Shown: positions 11,733 to 23,263, counted from the stretch's first letter. The stretch is 64,000 bases of DNA from Drosophila pseudoobscura (GCF_009870125.1 NC_046683.1:39819869-39883868), one strand, 5' to 3'. Numbers and translations are program-made. Notes: a model not told the origin generated them from the sequence alone.

Positions 11733-11743
11733 TGATAAGATAA
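11733..11743 (+). promoter_or_regulatory. Overlapping pair of GATA-factor sites
   Basis: TGATAAGATAA contains two overlapping WGATAR motifs about 50 bases upstream of the ATG of the hemolymph-protein gene. Fat body and blood cell genes in Drosophila are often driven by GATA factors (Serpent family), which suits a secreted hemolymph-type product. The transcription start is unknown, so the site could also lie within the 5' UTR. Confidence 0.35.
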
Positions 11744-11794
11744 TGCCCGTTTGGGTCGGAATCGGGGCTGCGGGGCTGTTCGTCGGGATCAGTC

Positions 11795-12766
11795 ATGGAG
11801 AGAACGCCGAGCGCATCGCACTTGCTGCTGCTGGCCGTCGTCGCATGGGGCTGCTGCCTGGCTCTGGGATCGGGACAGCTGCCAGAAGTGGATCCGGCGA
11901 CTGTCAAGGATCTGGAGGAGCTGGGCGCCCACTACCTGCCCGCCGGCTACTCGAAGGCGAATGTGTCGCTGGCGGACTTGCAGCGCCTGCTGCGCGCCAA
12001 ATGCGAGAAGGCCAACCAGGCGCTCCCCGCCGGCTCCGTGAACGCCACGGCTCTGGGAACGGCCATCGAGCAGGCGGCCGGACAGCTGATGGGCTGCATT
12101 GGAGGACTGGCCAATGTCACCGAGATCCTGGACGAGATAGAGAAGGCCAGCCCCAAGGGAGACCTGGACGTGGTCTTCGAGAAGTACTGTCTGCGCCTGC
12201 CGCAGGCGAAGACCTGCCTGCGGGAGTTCAATGCCGTGCTGCAGCCGTGTCTCACCCGCGAAGAGCGCTCCCATAATGCCCTTATGCAGCGCATCATGGA
12301 CAAGCTGCTGGAGTTCGTCTGCTACAAGAACGGCGACCAGATCGCCCTCTTCATCGCCGAACAGGGTCCGGAGTGCCTGCAGGCGAGCCGCGACCACATC
12401 GCCACCTGCCTCAACACCACATTCGCCGGCTACCTGCCCCAGGTGGGGCAGCTCTCGTCCTCCAACATTGCCGACCTGCTGCCAGAGCTCGTCCTGGGTC
12501 CCCGCCAGTGCGTCGACCTCTACGACTTCGAAACCTGCACCGTCCGCCACCTGGAGCGCTGCGAAACCATCACGCCCAGCAACATTGTGGAGTCCATGTT
12601 CCGCTACGTCCGCAAGGAGTCCAACTGCCAGCCGGCCATCGAACGGGTACTCCAGGAGCGGCAGCGGGCCCAGGCCCTTACGGCCCCAGACCCAGCCGCC
12701 GGGGGAGCCGCCTCGCTGGTGGCCTGGAGCCTCCTCCTTCTCCTACCGTTGGCGGCCGTCCTATAA
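11795..12766 (+). CDS. 27-kDa hemolymph glycoprotein family (DUF1397), GPI-anchored form
   Basis: A 323-residue intronless frame started at an ATG (the first one that gives a signal peptide). Residues 1 to about 28 are a classic signal peptide (LLLLAVVAWGCCLAL core). The mature part has 12 cysteines and family landmarks GDLDVVFEKYC, FVCYKNGDQIALFIAEQGPEC, VDLYDFETC and ITPSNIVESMFRYV, diagnostic of the DUF1397/27-kDa hemolymph protein family of insects. Four N-glycosylation sequons are visible (NVS, NAT, NVT, NTT). The C terminus is a small-residue stretch followed by a hydrophobic run (SLVAWSLLLLLPLAAVL) with no basic tail, which suggests GPI anchoring rather than free secretion; most relatives I recall end without it. 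The molecular role of the family is not established. The coding sequence is strongly GC-rich compared with its flanks. Long frames also exist in other phases (11743-12276 +; 11789-12550 -); these are GC3 shadows. Confidence 0.9.
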   Translation: MERTPSASHLLLLAVVAWGCCLALGSGQLPEVDPATVKDLEELGAHYLPAGYSKANVSLADLQRLLRAKCEKANQALPAGSVNATALGTAIEQAAGQLMGCIGGLANVTEILDEIEKASPKGDLDVVFEKYCLRLPQAKTCLREFNAVLQPCLTREERSHNALMQRIMDKLLEFVCYKNGDQIALFIAEQGPECLQASRDHIATCLNTTFAGYLPQVGQLSSSNIADLLPELVLGPRQCVDLYDFETCTVRHLERCETITPSNIVESMFRYVRKESNCQPAIERVLQERQRAQALTAPDPAAGGAASLVAWSLLLLLPLAAVL

Positions 12767-12769
12767 AAG
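12762..12769 (+). promoter_or_regulatory. TATAAAAG motif over the stop codon
   Basis: The TAA stop of the DUF1397 gene is embedded in TATAAAAG followed by GGCGGG, an ideal TATA box by sequence. A weak initiator-like TCCATTC lies about 36 bases downstream. It may be coincidence. Confidence 0.2.
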
Positions 12770-12884
12770 GGCGGGCTCTCCGTCCCACCCACCGATTCTC
12801 CATTCTGCGTGTGTGTGCCTGCTTTCCTTTATCCTTTCTCTCTCGTTGTTTTTTTTTATTTTTTGATATTTTATAATTATGTTT

Positions 12885-12890
12885 AATAAA
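12885..12890 (+). terminator. Poly(A) signal of the DUF1397 gene
   Basis: AATAAA 119 bases after the stop codon, preceded by a T-rich stretch. This is consistent with a short 3' UTR ending near 12905-12915. Confidence 0.7.
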
Positions 12891-12919
12891 CTTTCCCAAG
12901 TCGAGCGTAAGCCGCTTAA

Positions 12920-15900
12920 CGGATTCCCTTGTTAACTCCGGCTGCGGGTCCGTGTCGGTGTCCGGGATCCAGGAAAGTGTTGAGCTGCATAAACACAAGC
13001 CTGAAATATGAGATGGGGACGAGTGCGACGAGTGGGAGGTGGGGTTGGGGTTGGGTCTGGGGCTGGGGCTGGGGGTCACTGAGCCGCTCGGACCATATTG
13101 CAGGCCGCTTATCGGTCAGCAACAGAAGTAGAAGCTAAAGCAAAAGCAGAGCAGCGGGTCAGTCGTCTCCGGCTGGCTCTTATCGCCAGCAGTGAAACAA
13201 TGGGGGGAAAATGGAGGAAAAACCAGAGAGAGAGAGAAAGTAGGAAACAGAATATAAGATAGAGAAAAGCTGGGGCCCTAAGATGAAAGGGAGGTGTGGT
13301 CACTGGCCAAATACAGATTTTGTTGCATTGTGGAAGGAACAGGCACAGTTTCAGTAGAGCTGATCATCGTTTTACCTGAACTGTCGGATGAACGAGAATG
13401 GGAACAGTTTGAGCTGAACTGTAGAACGAATACGAGTAATCTTAGCACTGAGAAAATTAAGGAAATCCTCAACGAAATGCATAAGTAATGATAACCCAAA
13501 AATTGTTGTCGCACTTTGTGGGAAAAGTAAACAAAATTTCTAGTCATTCTCCGGGAATGATAAGCAAATCGGTGGCCATTCCCCATATCCCCAGTCCATT
13601 CTCCTACCCCTCCCTCAGCCATTTGCAGTGCGGAGTGCCTCGTCACCCTCGTAAATCATAAAATGTATGAGATGCCCAAAACCGACGGAAGTGGTTGTAT
13701 TTACAAATACACTTATCGAATGGGAGTCAAATACGGATTAATGGTGCTATCATAGGGTATTTATTAGAGCTCATTCATACAGGAAATAGTGATGCTACAT
13801 TGCTCCATTGCCGTGGGCTTTAGCTGTGGAAATCTAAAAGCTACTAATAAGAGAACTGACCTTCTCGATCATTCGACAGCACTGCCATGAGGATGCATTT
13901 CATTCGATCTTTGCATGTCCTTGGGACTGAAGATCGCCCTAAAATCATGGGACCCATTGTGAAGGGCATGTCCGAAAAAAATGTCATATAAATCTTAGGG
14001 AGAACGGACAGCGAAAAAATGAAACCGCAACTGTCATCATTTCACAGACGAGTGCGGCCCAAGCGGAGAGATTCAGAGAGTCCAGAGAGTGGACAACAAC
14101 AAGGAAGAGAGACCACCTCCAGAGCCCTATCCTCATTCTCAACCTCATCGTCTCATCCAGATTCGCTTTGTTGGGGGGCCATTTGACAGCAGACGAAGCG
14201 TGAAATGAAATGGATGGAGTCTTAGTTCAGCTTTCGTCCTGCATTAGTCCTTCGTTTTCTGCTGGCGAGTGGAGCTGAGACTGCGACTGAGGCTGGGACT
14301 GGGGACCTGAAGGATTCGAACGGCTTCTTCCAATCAATATAGTTTCATTGGTGGCTCTGTGGCTCCGTGGCTCAGTGGCCCAGTGGCTCCTTGGCTCCGT
14401 TTGGTTAGTTAGCCAGTCAAAGTCTTTGGCTAACAAGTCATAAATGTTACAAACTTAATTAGGACTGCAGTCGCAGACCCGCCTTCTCCTGCCTGATCCT
14501 CCTCCCTTCACTCGCTTCCACTTTATTATTGATGTGAAAAATGCGGAAAATGAATGCGTTTCCGGTACTTTTCGCGAGTTGGCAGCTAAATTGCAACGGC
14601 CATGAATCATTCCAGTCGGACTGAGAGAGTCGTAGTCGTCCTCGACGTCGTCGTCGTCGTCGCCGTCCGAGTCCAAGTCCAAGTCATAGTTGAGTCCTGC
14701 GACTTTTGCAGCTCCCATTCAGCTGCTTGGAGCAGACAAACTTTGTACGTGCCACGCGAGCAATTGGCAAAGTGCTGCCTGCCCCACCGGACAAAAGGCG
14801 TGACTCGGGGCGGCCCGGAGCGGTGCAGGAGAGGGGCTCAAAAGTTGGCTGGCAAATAATTGCACGTCATTGGCCAAATTATTGGCCCTCGATGGGGTGC
14901 CGGCGATAAGCGAGCCAGAAGGAGGACTGCAAATGCTTTTCGGGGGGTAAAGCCGAACAAAAGGAGACTGAAATGGCCCGGAAGAGCTCGAACCCTCAAT
15001 GGGTGCTTTCACGACTTCAGAGATCTTTCAATGAGAGGCTCACAACTTTCCCAAGCATATTTGGAATCTTATTGAAACAGAAGTAAATGAAGGAACCTCT
15101 GCGGCTTCCACGCTTTGAGGACACCTCCAAAGTATCCTTCCAGAAGATCCTAAAACCAGGAATCTTGAGTCCTTAAAGCTTGCACTTACTCTGGCAGATC
15201 TTTGCACTGAACCAAAGAGATAGCCCAACACAAGAAAAGTTTCAAGGTTTAAGGAATGCCTACTACTTTTATGCACTTTATTGGGTGGCAGGGTCCATGA
15301 AAAGGCAATGAAAATGGAAATTACGTATTTCCATAGGAGGAGGGAGGAGGCAGCGTGAGGGGTGTACCTGCAGTCTGCCAAATTTAATTAAATATTTCAA
15401 TTTTGTTTCCAGAAAGCTGCCACTGTCATTGCCACAACTATCTCTAATTGTGCACGCATTCTCCATGCTCCATGCTCCATGCTCCATGCCCCATGCCACT
15501 TCGTGCCTCTTTCTCAGCGACGACTCCAGGGGGAGTGGGTGTCTTTGGGTAAGGGGCAGAGGTGCCAGAATGGCAGATGGTGGAGCATGCCACCTGAGGC
15601 GTCTGCGGCTGCTGGAGAGCCACGCTTTAACGCTCATTTGCAAATGTTTGTCTACTTTGGTGCGGTGTGAAAAGCGTGACGAAACGTGTGGAAGGGTGGG
15701 GGGGGATGGCTTTTCCAGGGGGTGTGGATGGGGGTAAGTGTGCGTAAGGAAAGGAAAGGTAGGGAACCAATAGCGCTCCACTGGGAAATTGCAGAGAAAT
15801 GCAGCATCTGGCAGAAGGACCAGAACATCTGGCTGCAGTTCTGTTAGTCGAGGAGGAGTGAAGAGGCAGCAACAGGAGTAGTTTCAGTTCCAGGATATCC

Positions 15901-18240
15901 CTGACACATTGTACAGGAGGCTAATGTGAGAGGCGCGACACGAGCCCATTAGCCCTCTCCGTCTCCGTGTGCTCTGGTGGAGAAGAATCAAATGGGAAAT
16001 GCGAAATGAGGCTCATTCGTTTGTTCTATTGATTATCTGTTTCCGCATCGATTCTGGCATTCCATTAATTTCCATCTGCCAATCAATTATCCATTATCTA
16101 TTTGCAATCAATCGAGCATACTGTTGGCCCAATAATGCTGTTACGATTCCTATCGCTGACAGTCCTCCACACACGCCACGCACTTTCATCGGATTCGGCA
16201 TTGGGTGTTTTGGGTTTTGTGGTGTCACCACCATTGTGGGTGCCACATAGTCGGAGCGGGAATTCCTCTGCCCTCTGCCCTCTGTCCTCTGTCTTGCAAC
16301 CCCCTACCCACACGCACACTTCGCACTTTGCCACACTTTGAGGGAGCTTTGTCTGGAGAGATGGAGTCCCGCATTCTCCTCTTCTGTCTGCTCCTCCCTG
16401 TCTGTCTGCCGTGTTGGTCTTACGCATGACTGTCTGTGTGGCATGGCTCCTGTGTGCTTGTATGTGTGGGGATATGGGGAATATGTGGCATCCACAAAGT
16501 ACGTATACTTTGGGGTCTAATTTGCGGTTGCTGGCGCAGCTCAATTTACAAGTGAGAAATTAAGATGTCGACAAAACTTTGGCCCAAACACCTTGCCGGG
16601 GAGAACGAGATTACTGACACACACAGAGGGATGCAGAGATACAGATAGAGATACACGAACGGGGAGCATAACAACCGCCAAGAAGTCTCAGTGCACCACA
16701 AAGTCTGGGAGTCTTGGAGTCCTGGACTGAACTTTGCACTCGTGCAGCACTTTTTCGTGTTCCTCGCAATTCGGTGTTTTCCTGGACACCTGCTCCTTTA
16801 AACCCTTGGAGCAGAGTGTTTTTTGGGGATTTTGAGTTGTTGATGCGCTTTTAATTGCGTCAAGTAGCACGCCACAAGAAGGAGGCAGCAGCACACGAGC
16901 AGCTGTACTTGTTACAGCCGGCACTAGACACTCCAACTTCCGCAACACTTGCAACACACTCTAGCACCTCCGCCACCTTCAATCAGTCAACGCATTCCAG
17001 CGTAATGTGAAGCAGATACAAGTGCCATTTCCAGACTCTCGACTAAAGGATACTCATTACTCGGATCCATTAAGGGTGTGTCCTGTTTCGGACGACCGAT
17101 TTTCGAAACAAGAGACTGAACTGAATTCCAAAGGAAGTATCGATGGAAAAGGCACAGAAAAGACCAAGCCCAAAAAGGGAATTGAAGTACCAGAACGCCA
17201 CTTGCTACAATGATGTATGGAACGAATATTGAACTGGAATTTGTTCCCGATGAAATATCTTGGTATTTTATAGTCTTTGATACAATGCAGTCGGAGGATC
17301 TACAATGGGATCTACGGCTTTTGTGATCGCTTCCCTTGGGAGGCTCTTCTTGGATGGATCATGGACCATGGATCGACCTCCCTCCCCCTGCAAAATATAT
17401 GCATTCTATAAGGGCGAGAAGGTCCCATATACTCCCCATCTTTTTGCAGGGTATGCTTAAAAAAGCACTGCCACAAAAGTTTTCGCATTGTAATGCGCTA
17501 TGGAAGGAGCAGTAGGGTCATGGCAATGTGGGGAAACTTTCGCTGGGGGATTCCATTCCTCTGGTTCCGCAGGATCATCCTGGCCTCATGCTGGCCTTAT
17601 CATGGCCTCCTTCTGGCTCGTCCTCACAGCGTAACTAGCCTGATGTGAATTTGATTAAAGCTGCACATTAAATCTGTTGACAGCTGTCCTGTGGGGGAGC
17701 TACAGGAAACCGCTGATGACATTAAAGTCACCCTTCGTGCGGTTTTCTAAAAATTATGCAAAGACACTTGACGCTGACGCTGACAGTGGGAGGGGGGGAG
17801 GGAGATGTATAAGTGTGTGTGTGTGGATGCCACATACGCAACGTCAGCGATTTTTCGCTGAAAATGGCGAAAACTGTAAACAGACTCGCGTTGCTCTCTC
17901 ATTGGGTGGTTTTTTTTGTTCCGACGGTTTCCCCATGGCACCACCCACGTCCAACCCTTCGACTAGAAAAACTTTATTAATTGCGACAGTAAAGTTTTCC
18001 ACCGCAGCAGCAGCAGCAGCCGCACCAGCACCACCACCACCACCATCGCCGACCATCTCCAACCATCGCCAACCATCGCTATTTCCCCCGTGACAGCTAT
18101 TAAAATCGTTTGGTGTTTAACTTTTTCGTGGCCCCGAAAAATATTTGATTTCATTTTAGCATATTTAATTGCAGTGCTAAAAAGTGGGGAAATACTAATG
18201 AAAGATGGCGAGGGAATGCGGAAAAAAGTAGGTGGAGAAA
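12920..18240. other. Intergenic, no gene seen
   Basis: About 5.3 kb with simple repeats (GTGGCTC units at 14349-14400, CCATGCT units at 15465-15497, CAG/CAC run at 18003-18045). A stretch at 16969-17211 (+) stays open for 80 codons with a plausible protein composition but has no ATG. It follows an AG and could be an exon; support is weak. Confidence 0.5.
14349..14400 (+). repeat. GTGGCTC-type tandem repeat
   Basis: Imperfect 7- to 10-base units (GTGGCTCTGTGGCTCCGTGG and variants) over about 50 bases. Confidence 0.6.
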
Positions 18241-18274
18241 AAATAGCCCGACTGAATACGAAAAAGATTTACTT

Positions 18275-18280
18275 TTTATT
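18275..18280 (-). terminator. Poly(A) signal of the 18.3-19.3 kb gene
   Basis: AATAAA on the - strand, 65 bases after the stop of the downstream-facing gene. It gives that open frame an appropriate 3' end and supports it as a real transcription unit. Confidence 0.6.
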
Positions 18281-18345
18281 TAGTAACCAAACAAGAAACT
18301 TGAGATTCAGGGAAGATCAGATTGAAGGTGGATCCTCTGATGATC

Positions 18346-19335
18346 CTAGAGCTGAGCCTTGCGTCTCTGAGACATTTCCTTGGCCTTCTTCAGGACGTAC
18401 GTGCACATAAGCAGGTGGGCTGCCCGGCACAGTTCGTACATCTGGCGGTAGAAGCGCTCGTCCTCACCCTCATCATCGGAAGGCTCGTTATCCCCAAGGC
18501 TTTCTGCCGTGTCCTCAGAAGACTCTTTCTCCGCGTCCTTGCCGGAAGAGTCGTGCCCCTCGAAGTATTTACCGCTGAAATCGGTATACTTTGGGAGGAA
18601 GGCCTTCTTCTGCTGGACATTCCACATTCCCGACTCTTCTGCGGATTCTTCTGTAGAGGTCCCTGTGGAGTATTCAGTGTACTCTTTAGAGGGCCCTTCT
18701 GTGGAATATGCCAACCCCAGTCGGCGGGCCAGCTTGGACATGTAGTTTTTCGAGGAGCTGCTGCTGGTTCTGGAATGAATATTTATCGAAAATTCTTGCG
18801 GATACACCGGCGAAGGTATTGGAGTTATCTTCCATCTGCCCGAGGGAGGGGTGTCGTAGTACGAGTGTTTCTTGAATGGCTTTATTTTGGGAGAGTGCTT
18901 CTTCGTGGTCCCATTCCTTAATTTATTAAAGCTTTGCAAAAAGCTGCTGTTCGAGGTGTAGGATTCTGATAGCTCTGGTGAAGCCATGCGGGATGACTGG
19001 ACCAAGGGGCTCTGGAGTGAGCTGGCATCCTCATAGATCTGCCGACTCCCTCGGTAGACTGGGGCACTACAGGAGATATACTTCTGCTTCGTAGATATAC
19101 CTCCAACCTCTCTAGCTACATTTGCGGTTTGTTTTTTGCCGAGTTTGTTGTAGATCCTATTGAAACTGCCTGAGCTGCCTGTTTTTTGCAATCCAGATCC
19201 CAATGGCTCGTTTTGGCGGTTCAATTTCAAAGTCCAGTAGCCGCCGAACCTGGGCGGGATACCTATCCCGTCAACCGAATTGTTCAGATTCAGATCAGAG
19301 CGGTCCGTCCCGCGGACTGTCCTTCTATTAGCCAT
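18346..19335 (-). CDS. Unrecognised serine-rich, acidic-patch protein, intronless
   Basis: A 329-codon ATG-started frame, unbroken, with a poly(A) signal shortly after its TAG. I do not recognise the family. N-terminal half: basic and polar, with an RxFGGYWTLKLNRQ stretch (residues about 29-42), many Ser/Lys/Tyr residues and SSFLQSFNKL near residue 130. Middle: Ser-rich block followed by LARRLGLAYSTE. Residues about 225-300 are strongly acidic with Thr/Ser/Glu repeats (EYTEYSTGTSTEESAEES, EKESSEDTAES, PSDDEGEDE). The C terminus is a likely amphipathic helix (FYRQMYELCRAAHLLMCTYV) with a basic end (KKAKEMSQRRKAQL). No signal peptide or membrane segment. It is probably an intracellular, mostly disordered protein; a germline-specific role would fit its composition and lack of introns, but this is inference. 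Codon use is less GC-biased than in the other genes here. Confidence 0.75.
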   Translation of the reverse strand: MANRRTVRGTDRSDLNLNNSVDGIGIPPRFGGYWTLKLNRQNEPLGSGLQKTGSSGSFNRIYNKLGKKQTANVAREVGGISTKQKYISCSAPVYRGSRQIYEDASSLQSPLVQSSRMASPELSESYTSNSSFLQSFNKLRNGTTKKHSPKIKPFKKHSYYDTPPSGRWKITPIPSPVYPQEFSINIHSRTSSSSSKNYMSKLARRLGLAYSTEGPSKEYTEYSTGTSTEESAEESGMWNVQQKKAFLPKYTDFSGKYFEGHDSSGKDAEKESSEDTAESLGDNEPSDDEGEDERFYRQMYELCRAAHLLMCTYVLKKAKEMSQRRKAQL

Positions 19336-20103
19336 CGATGAGAGAAGAGTTCCTGGGGGATACAGAAGGGTTGGAATGGCATTGACTGTTACCCATCGAT
19401 TGTTGCACGATATTTGGTGGCGATCTACCGCATATCCCCTTCTCGATTAACTCGAGAGTGTATCGAGTGTCAATTATAAGCGAGCGGAAAGCAGCGACCG
19501 CATGGCAGGCGTCCCATTAGAGGGCCAATCGTCCATCCACAAAGTAGAGTGCGGATCCCTCTCCACTCCCAAGGGTCAGAGGTTATTATCGAGTGCTTTA
19601 AAACTCGATTTGATTACACGGATGTAATCAGAGCACCAATCAAATGAAATTATTTACGGTTTAAATGACAATTGTCAATCTCTAATTGTCAATCAATTGG
19701 ACACGTAAATGGGTGGCTAGTGGGGGGAGGGAGTGTGTGGGAAGAGGTGTGGTTGATACAACAAAGTGGATGGCTGTGGCATGTATGTCATGCATAATTT
19801 GATAGAACTGCAGGGAGGACTCTCGACTGCGAGACGATTCTGTGGCATGCACTTTTTCTACCCCCTCTCTGGACGGACACCCTGCTCCAACCGCCAGCTG
19901 CCATGCCCCCAAGTATTTGGCAAGAAAATAAACCGAATTTGGTAGCACGACCAAAGAGTGGGGAAGCGAAGGGTAGGATGGAAGGATGAGTGTCGGATTA
20001 GGATGCAGGACAAAGTTTCCAATAGTTGCAATTAAGTGCAACATTTTTGGGGTTTTGTTTGCATGTGCCACACATTCCTTGTGTCACTCTGCCACCCCTT
20101 CTT

Positions 20104-20126
20104 TGTGTGTGTGTGTGTGTGTGTGT
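20104..20126 (+). repeat. (GT)n microsatellite
   Basis: Uninterrupted TG dinucleotides over 23 bases. Confidence 0.95.
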
Positions 20127-20167
20127 TTTCGGGTTTGTTCTGTGGATGGCAAAAGTTTGGCTTACTC

Positions 20168-20210
20168 TTTTGGGTTTGGGTTTGGGTTTGGGCTCGGGTT
20201 TGGGTTTGGG
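20168..20210 (+). repeat. (GGGTTT)n tandem repeat
   Basis: Six to seven TTTGGG units, one varied to CTCGGG. This resembles telomere-like G-rich repeat units, but Drosophila telomeres do not use such repeats, so it is a plain minisatellite. Confidence 0.9.
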
Positions 20211-20313
20211 GAGCAGAGGCTTAGTTTTTCAATTAGTTTGATGGCGGCGGTCTCATAAATTTTTGTCAAGTGTTTTTGCCCCCCTCCCCCGCAGCATATC
20301 CCACAGGGAGAAA

Positions 20314-20321
<8 letters not shown>

Positions 20322-20354
<33 letters not shown>

Positions 20355-20355
20355 A
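20322..20355 (+). repeat. (GA)n tract
   Basis: Nearly pure GA dinucleotides; a potential GAGA-factor binding tract. A second GA tract lies at about 20896-20933. Confidence 0.9.
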
Positions 20356-21208
20356 GAAGGGAATACTAGAATTTATTGAAGGCCATCAACCATTCAATCG
20401 CTTTTTGGCTGTTTCCCATCCACCATCATCCATTTGCGGATTCGGCTGTGCCACTTGTCACTGGCCCCCCCCCCCCCACAGGCCCCACCCACAGTCCGCA
20501 TGTTTCCCCATTCCCTGTTGCATCCAATTCCACTTCCACTTCCTCCGCCATATTCCCACTCCAATCAGAAATCAAATTGACTCTGGCAGTGGCCTTTTGC
20601 TTTCTTTCTCCTCGATTCGGGTCGGACTTTTAAAACTTGTCTTACTTTAATTGCTTTTCACTGTTTCTGCGGTCGAATGGCGTCCTCTCCCAGCCACCCC
20701 TTATCCCCACCCCCCGCCACCGCCCATTCTGTCCCACTTGACTGGCATTATCAGAGGAGTCACGCCTTTTCGCCTTTCCATTTCCCTCTTTTCTGCAGGT
20801 GAAAAATGGAAAATGTGCTCGACGGGGGAAAGCCCCCTCTACATATAATTTAAATGAAAACTTAAATAGAGACAGAAAAGGCCAGAGAGCGCAGAGAGAG
20901 AGAGAAAGAGAGAGAGAGAGACAGAGAACTGGACTCTTAATAAGGAAAATGCATTTGTGCCGAGCTCTTAACCAGAGAAGTGCTCCAAAAGGAGTGCGAA
21001 TCCACACCAAAAAAAGGAGCAGAGCAGAGCAGAGTGTCTGTGGCATTTGCCAAATAGCTGGCAAAAGAAATAACTCACAAAAGTATTCAAAGACACTCAC
21101 ACACATACACATAACCACACACACACTCACAGTAAAAGCTCTACTGAAAGATCACCGCATAGAGAACCCATGATTGTCCGCCCCAGAGAGCTCTCACTGT
21201 GCACCCTA

Positions 21209-21225
21209 CACGTGCACGTGCACGT
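21209..21225. promoter_or_regulatory. Two overlapping-phase CACGTG E-boxes
   Basis: CACGTGCACGTGCACGT contains two perfect CACGTG palindromes six bases apart, the core for bHLH factors of the Myc/USF class. Function unknown. Confidence 0.25.
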
Positions 21226-22975
21226 ATGTACATATATATGAATATATCTCAAGTGCAGCAAGTGACACCTAAGCAGGAGAGCAAGTACAAGAAAAACGAA
21301 GAAGGATAGTCTTTGCAGCAGGAGCAGAAGTGGCACATACCCTTGCTGCAGGACTATCCAGCGGCTGGTAAGCTTGAATGTAGGATGATCTTTAAAAACA
21401 AAGAAGTTGTCTTAAGCAAAATATTGGAAGCACATAGAAAGTGGCAAAAGAATGGACTGCATAGTATGGATGATGTTTATAAGAGTATAATTCTGTGTAT
21501 TGCCAAAATTGAGCTAAAAATCCATATACTTCGACTGCCAGGGAAGCAAAAGCAAAAGCAGAGGCAGCAGCAGCTGGCAGGCAGGTAGGCAGGCAGACTG
21601 GCAAGCAAAGAAAAGCGAGCAGGCAAATTCTCAGTTTTTCCTGCAGCGGATGATGTGTGGCACTTGTCTCGAGACCAAGGGGCGTGCCTGTCATTTAACA
21701 GTTGCTGGAAAAGCCCCAGAAGGAGACCCAGACGGAGAAGGAACAGGAGACGGCGGCTAAGACAGAAACAGGGACACAGTCGGAGTGCTCTGCTCCATCT
21801 TACAGTTAAATTATGCGTTAGCCCAGGCTCTCCAGGATGACAGCAGGTGGCAGGAGGCAGGAGGCAGGGGCCAGCAGACAGGTGGGGCCACCTTGTGCTG
21901 ACAGCAAAATGATTTAAATATTTGTCATGAACAGCAGTTGCAAGAGTCGCTATACAGACACGGGACAGATGATGGTTATGCTTGGGATCTCTATCCCCAT
22001 CGCCATTGCCATTGCCATCAAAAAAACACCCCACCCCATGCCACCCCATCTCTATCTTTATTTTCATTCCCATCAACATGAACAACCTCATCATCATCAT
22101 TCTGAATGTTAATTGTTGGCAGAAAACAACTAGAAGAACCACTGTAATAGAGCAGAGCGCAAAACGTGCGGTAATTAGTTTATGGCAGGGACGAGAGAGT
22201 GAAGGACTCTTATAATAGAACCAAAAGAAGGGAGAATTTAAGCGCTTCCCCCAAGAGGATACCCTCTGAAAAGGTTATTCTGATTACGGCAACTTACGAC
22301 TTGAATATCCAATAGAAAACTTTATAAAAACCAATGCACAATCATTGACAACCATCAATATTCAAACAAAAAAGGGGAAATCTCGTATCATGCTCAAAGG
22401 TCCATAGATAGTTAAGATCCATCAACAGGGCAGACTCTCACTCCATCCTATAGGGGTAAGAGGGCCGAGAGAGCACCAGTAGATTCCCTCGAAGGCTGGG
22501 ACCTCATCAAGCACCGGGGGGTGTTTTGGGGTTGGAGTTGCAACAGCAACATTAGCCCCCGCGATAGGGCAAACAAACAAGTGTGGACCGTGTGGGCCAC
22601 GGGAACAACAGCCATGAACAAACAACGGAGCGAAATTAGGTTTTTAGCGGAACAACAATGGAAGTGGCAGTGGAAGTGCAGGTGGCGGAGCAGCAGTTGA
22701 GGAATACTCGAAGCAGGGCATACCCACAGATATTTGATGGGCTTTCATCGGAATAGAATTGGATGAATGCGAATCGGAGGTGCGAAGGAAGTCCCCATTC
22801 CTGAAAAGAACCCATTATACCCTCGCTATCAGCCGCTCAATGGATATCAACGACAGTTGAGTGAACTCCTGCATTCGCAGGAAACAAAACGAAACGAAAC
22901 GAATCGAATCGAAGCCGTGTCTATTCAGTTCAATCAACTCTAATTTGGAAGGCCAATGCTGACCTACAAAGGTAG

Positions 22976-23006
22976 TCCATGTCCATGTCCATGTCCATGT
23001 CCATGT
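22976..23006 (+). repeat. (CATGTC)n hexamer array
   Basis: Five perfect six-base units. Confidence 0.95.
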
Positions 23007-23253
23007 GCCTGGCTTCCGATTTGAATATGAAATGCAATCCACTTACCTGTGGTCTCTCCTTAACGTATCGTGTCCCAGCTTGAAAATATATGTGAGAATT
23101 TTTGTGTGTTCCAATGTGGGAAACGACGACTTGTGATATGAGTTTTAATGACAAGGGGATTTTGGTTAGGTATTTGTAACCATTCTAACGACCTTACAGA
23201 TCCCACCTTATGGTAGTCCCAAAATCAACCATCGATTGGGCTATTGCATGTTC

Positions 23254-23263
23254 TTTATTTATT
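23254..23263 (-). terminator. Poly(A) signals of the succinyl-CoA ligase gene
   Basis: Two overlapping AATAAA motifs on the - strand, about 50 bases after the stop codon. Confidence 0.7.

Larger units (their letters stand above)
19480..23240. other. Intergenic, rich in simple repeats
   Basis: No gene recognised. It contains GT, TTTGGG, GA and CATGTC arrays (listed separately), a 13-base C run at 20465-20477, and tandem CACGTG E-box palindromes at 21209-21225. A 67-codon ATG frame at 21384-21587 (+) begins MIFKNKEVVLSKILEAHRKW and runs into Gln/Lys simple sequence. It is not recognised and may be chance. Confidence 0.5.

Noticed and set aside
11743..12550. Long overlapping frames (177 codons +, 253 codons -) around the DUF1397 gene
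   Set aside because: GC-rich codon shadows; only the frame from 11795 has a signal peptide and family motifs.
13294..13488. 64-codon + strand frame with an acidic, protein-like end
   Set aside because: No ATG and no convincing splice sites; too short to support.
18322..18921. 199-codon + strand frame opposite the orphan gene
   Set aside because: The - strand frame is longer, ATG-started and has a poly(A) signal.
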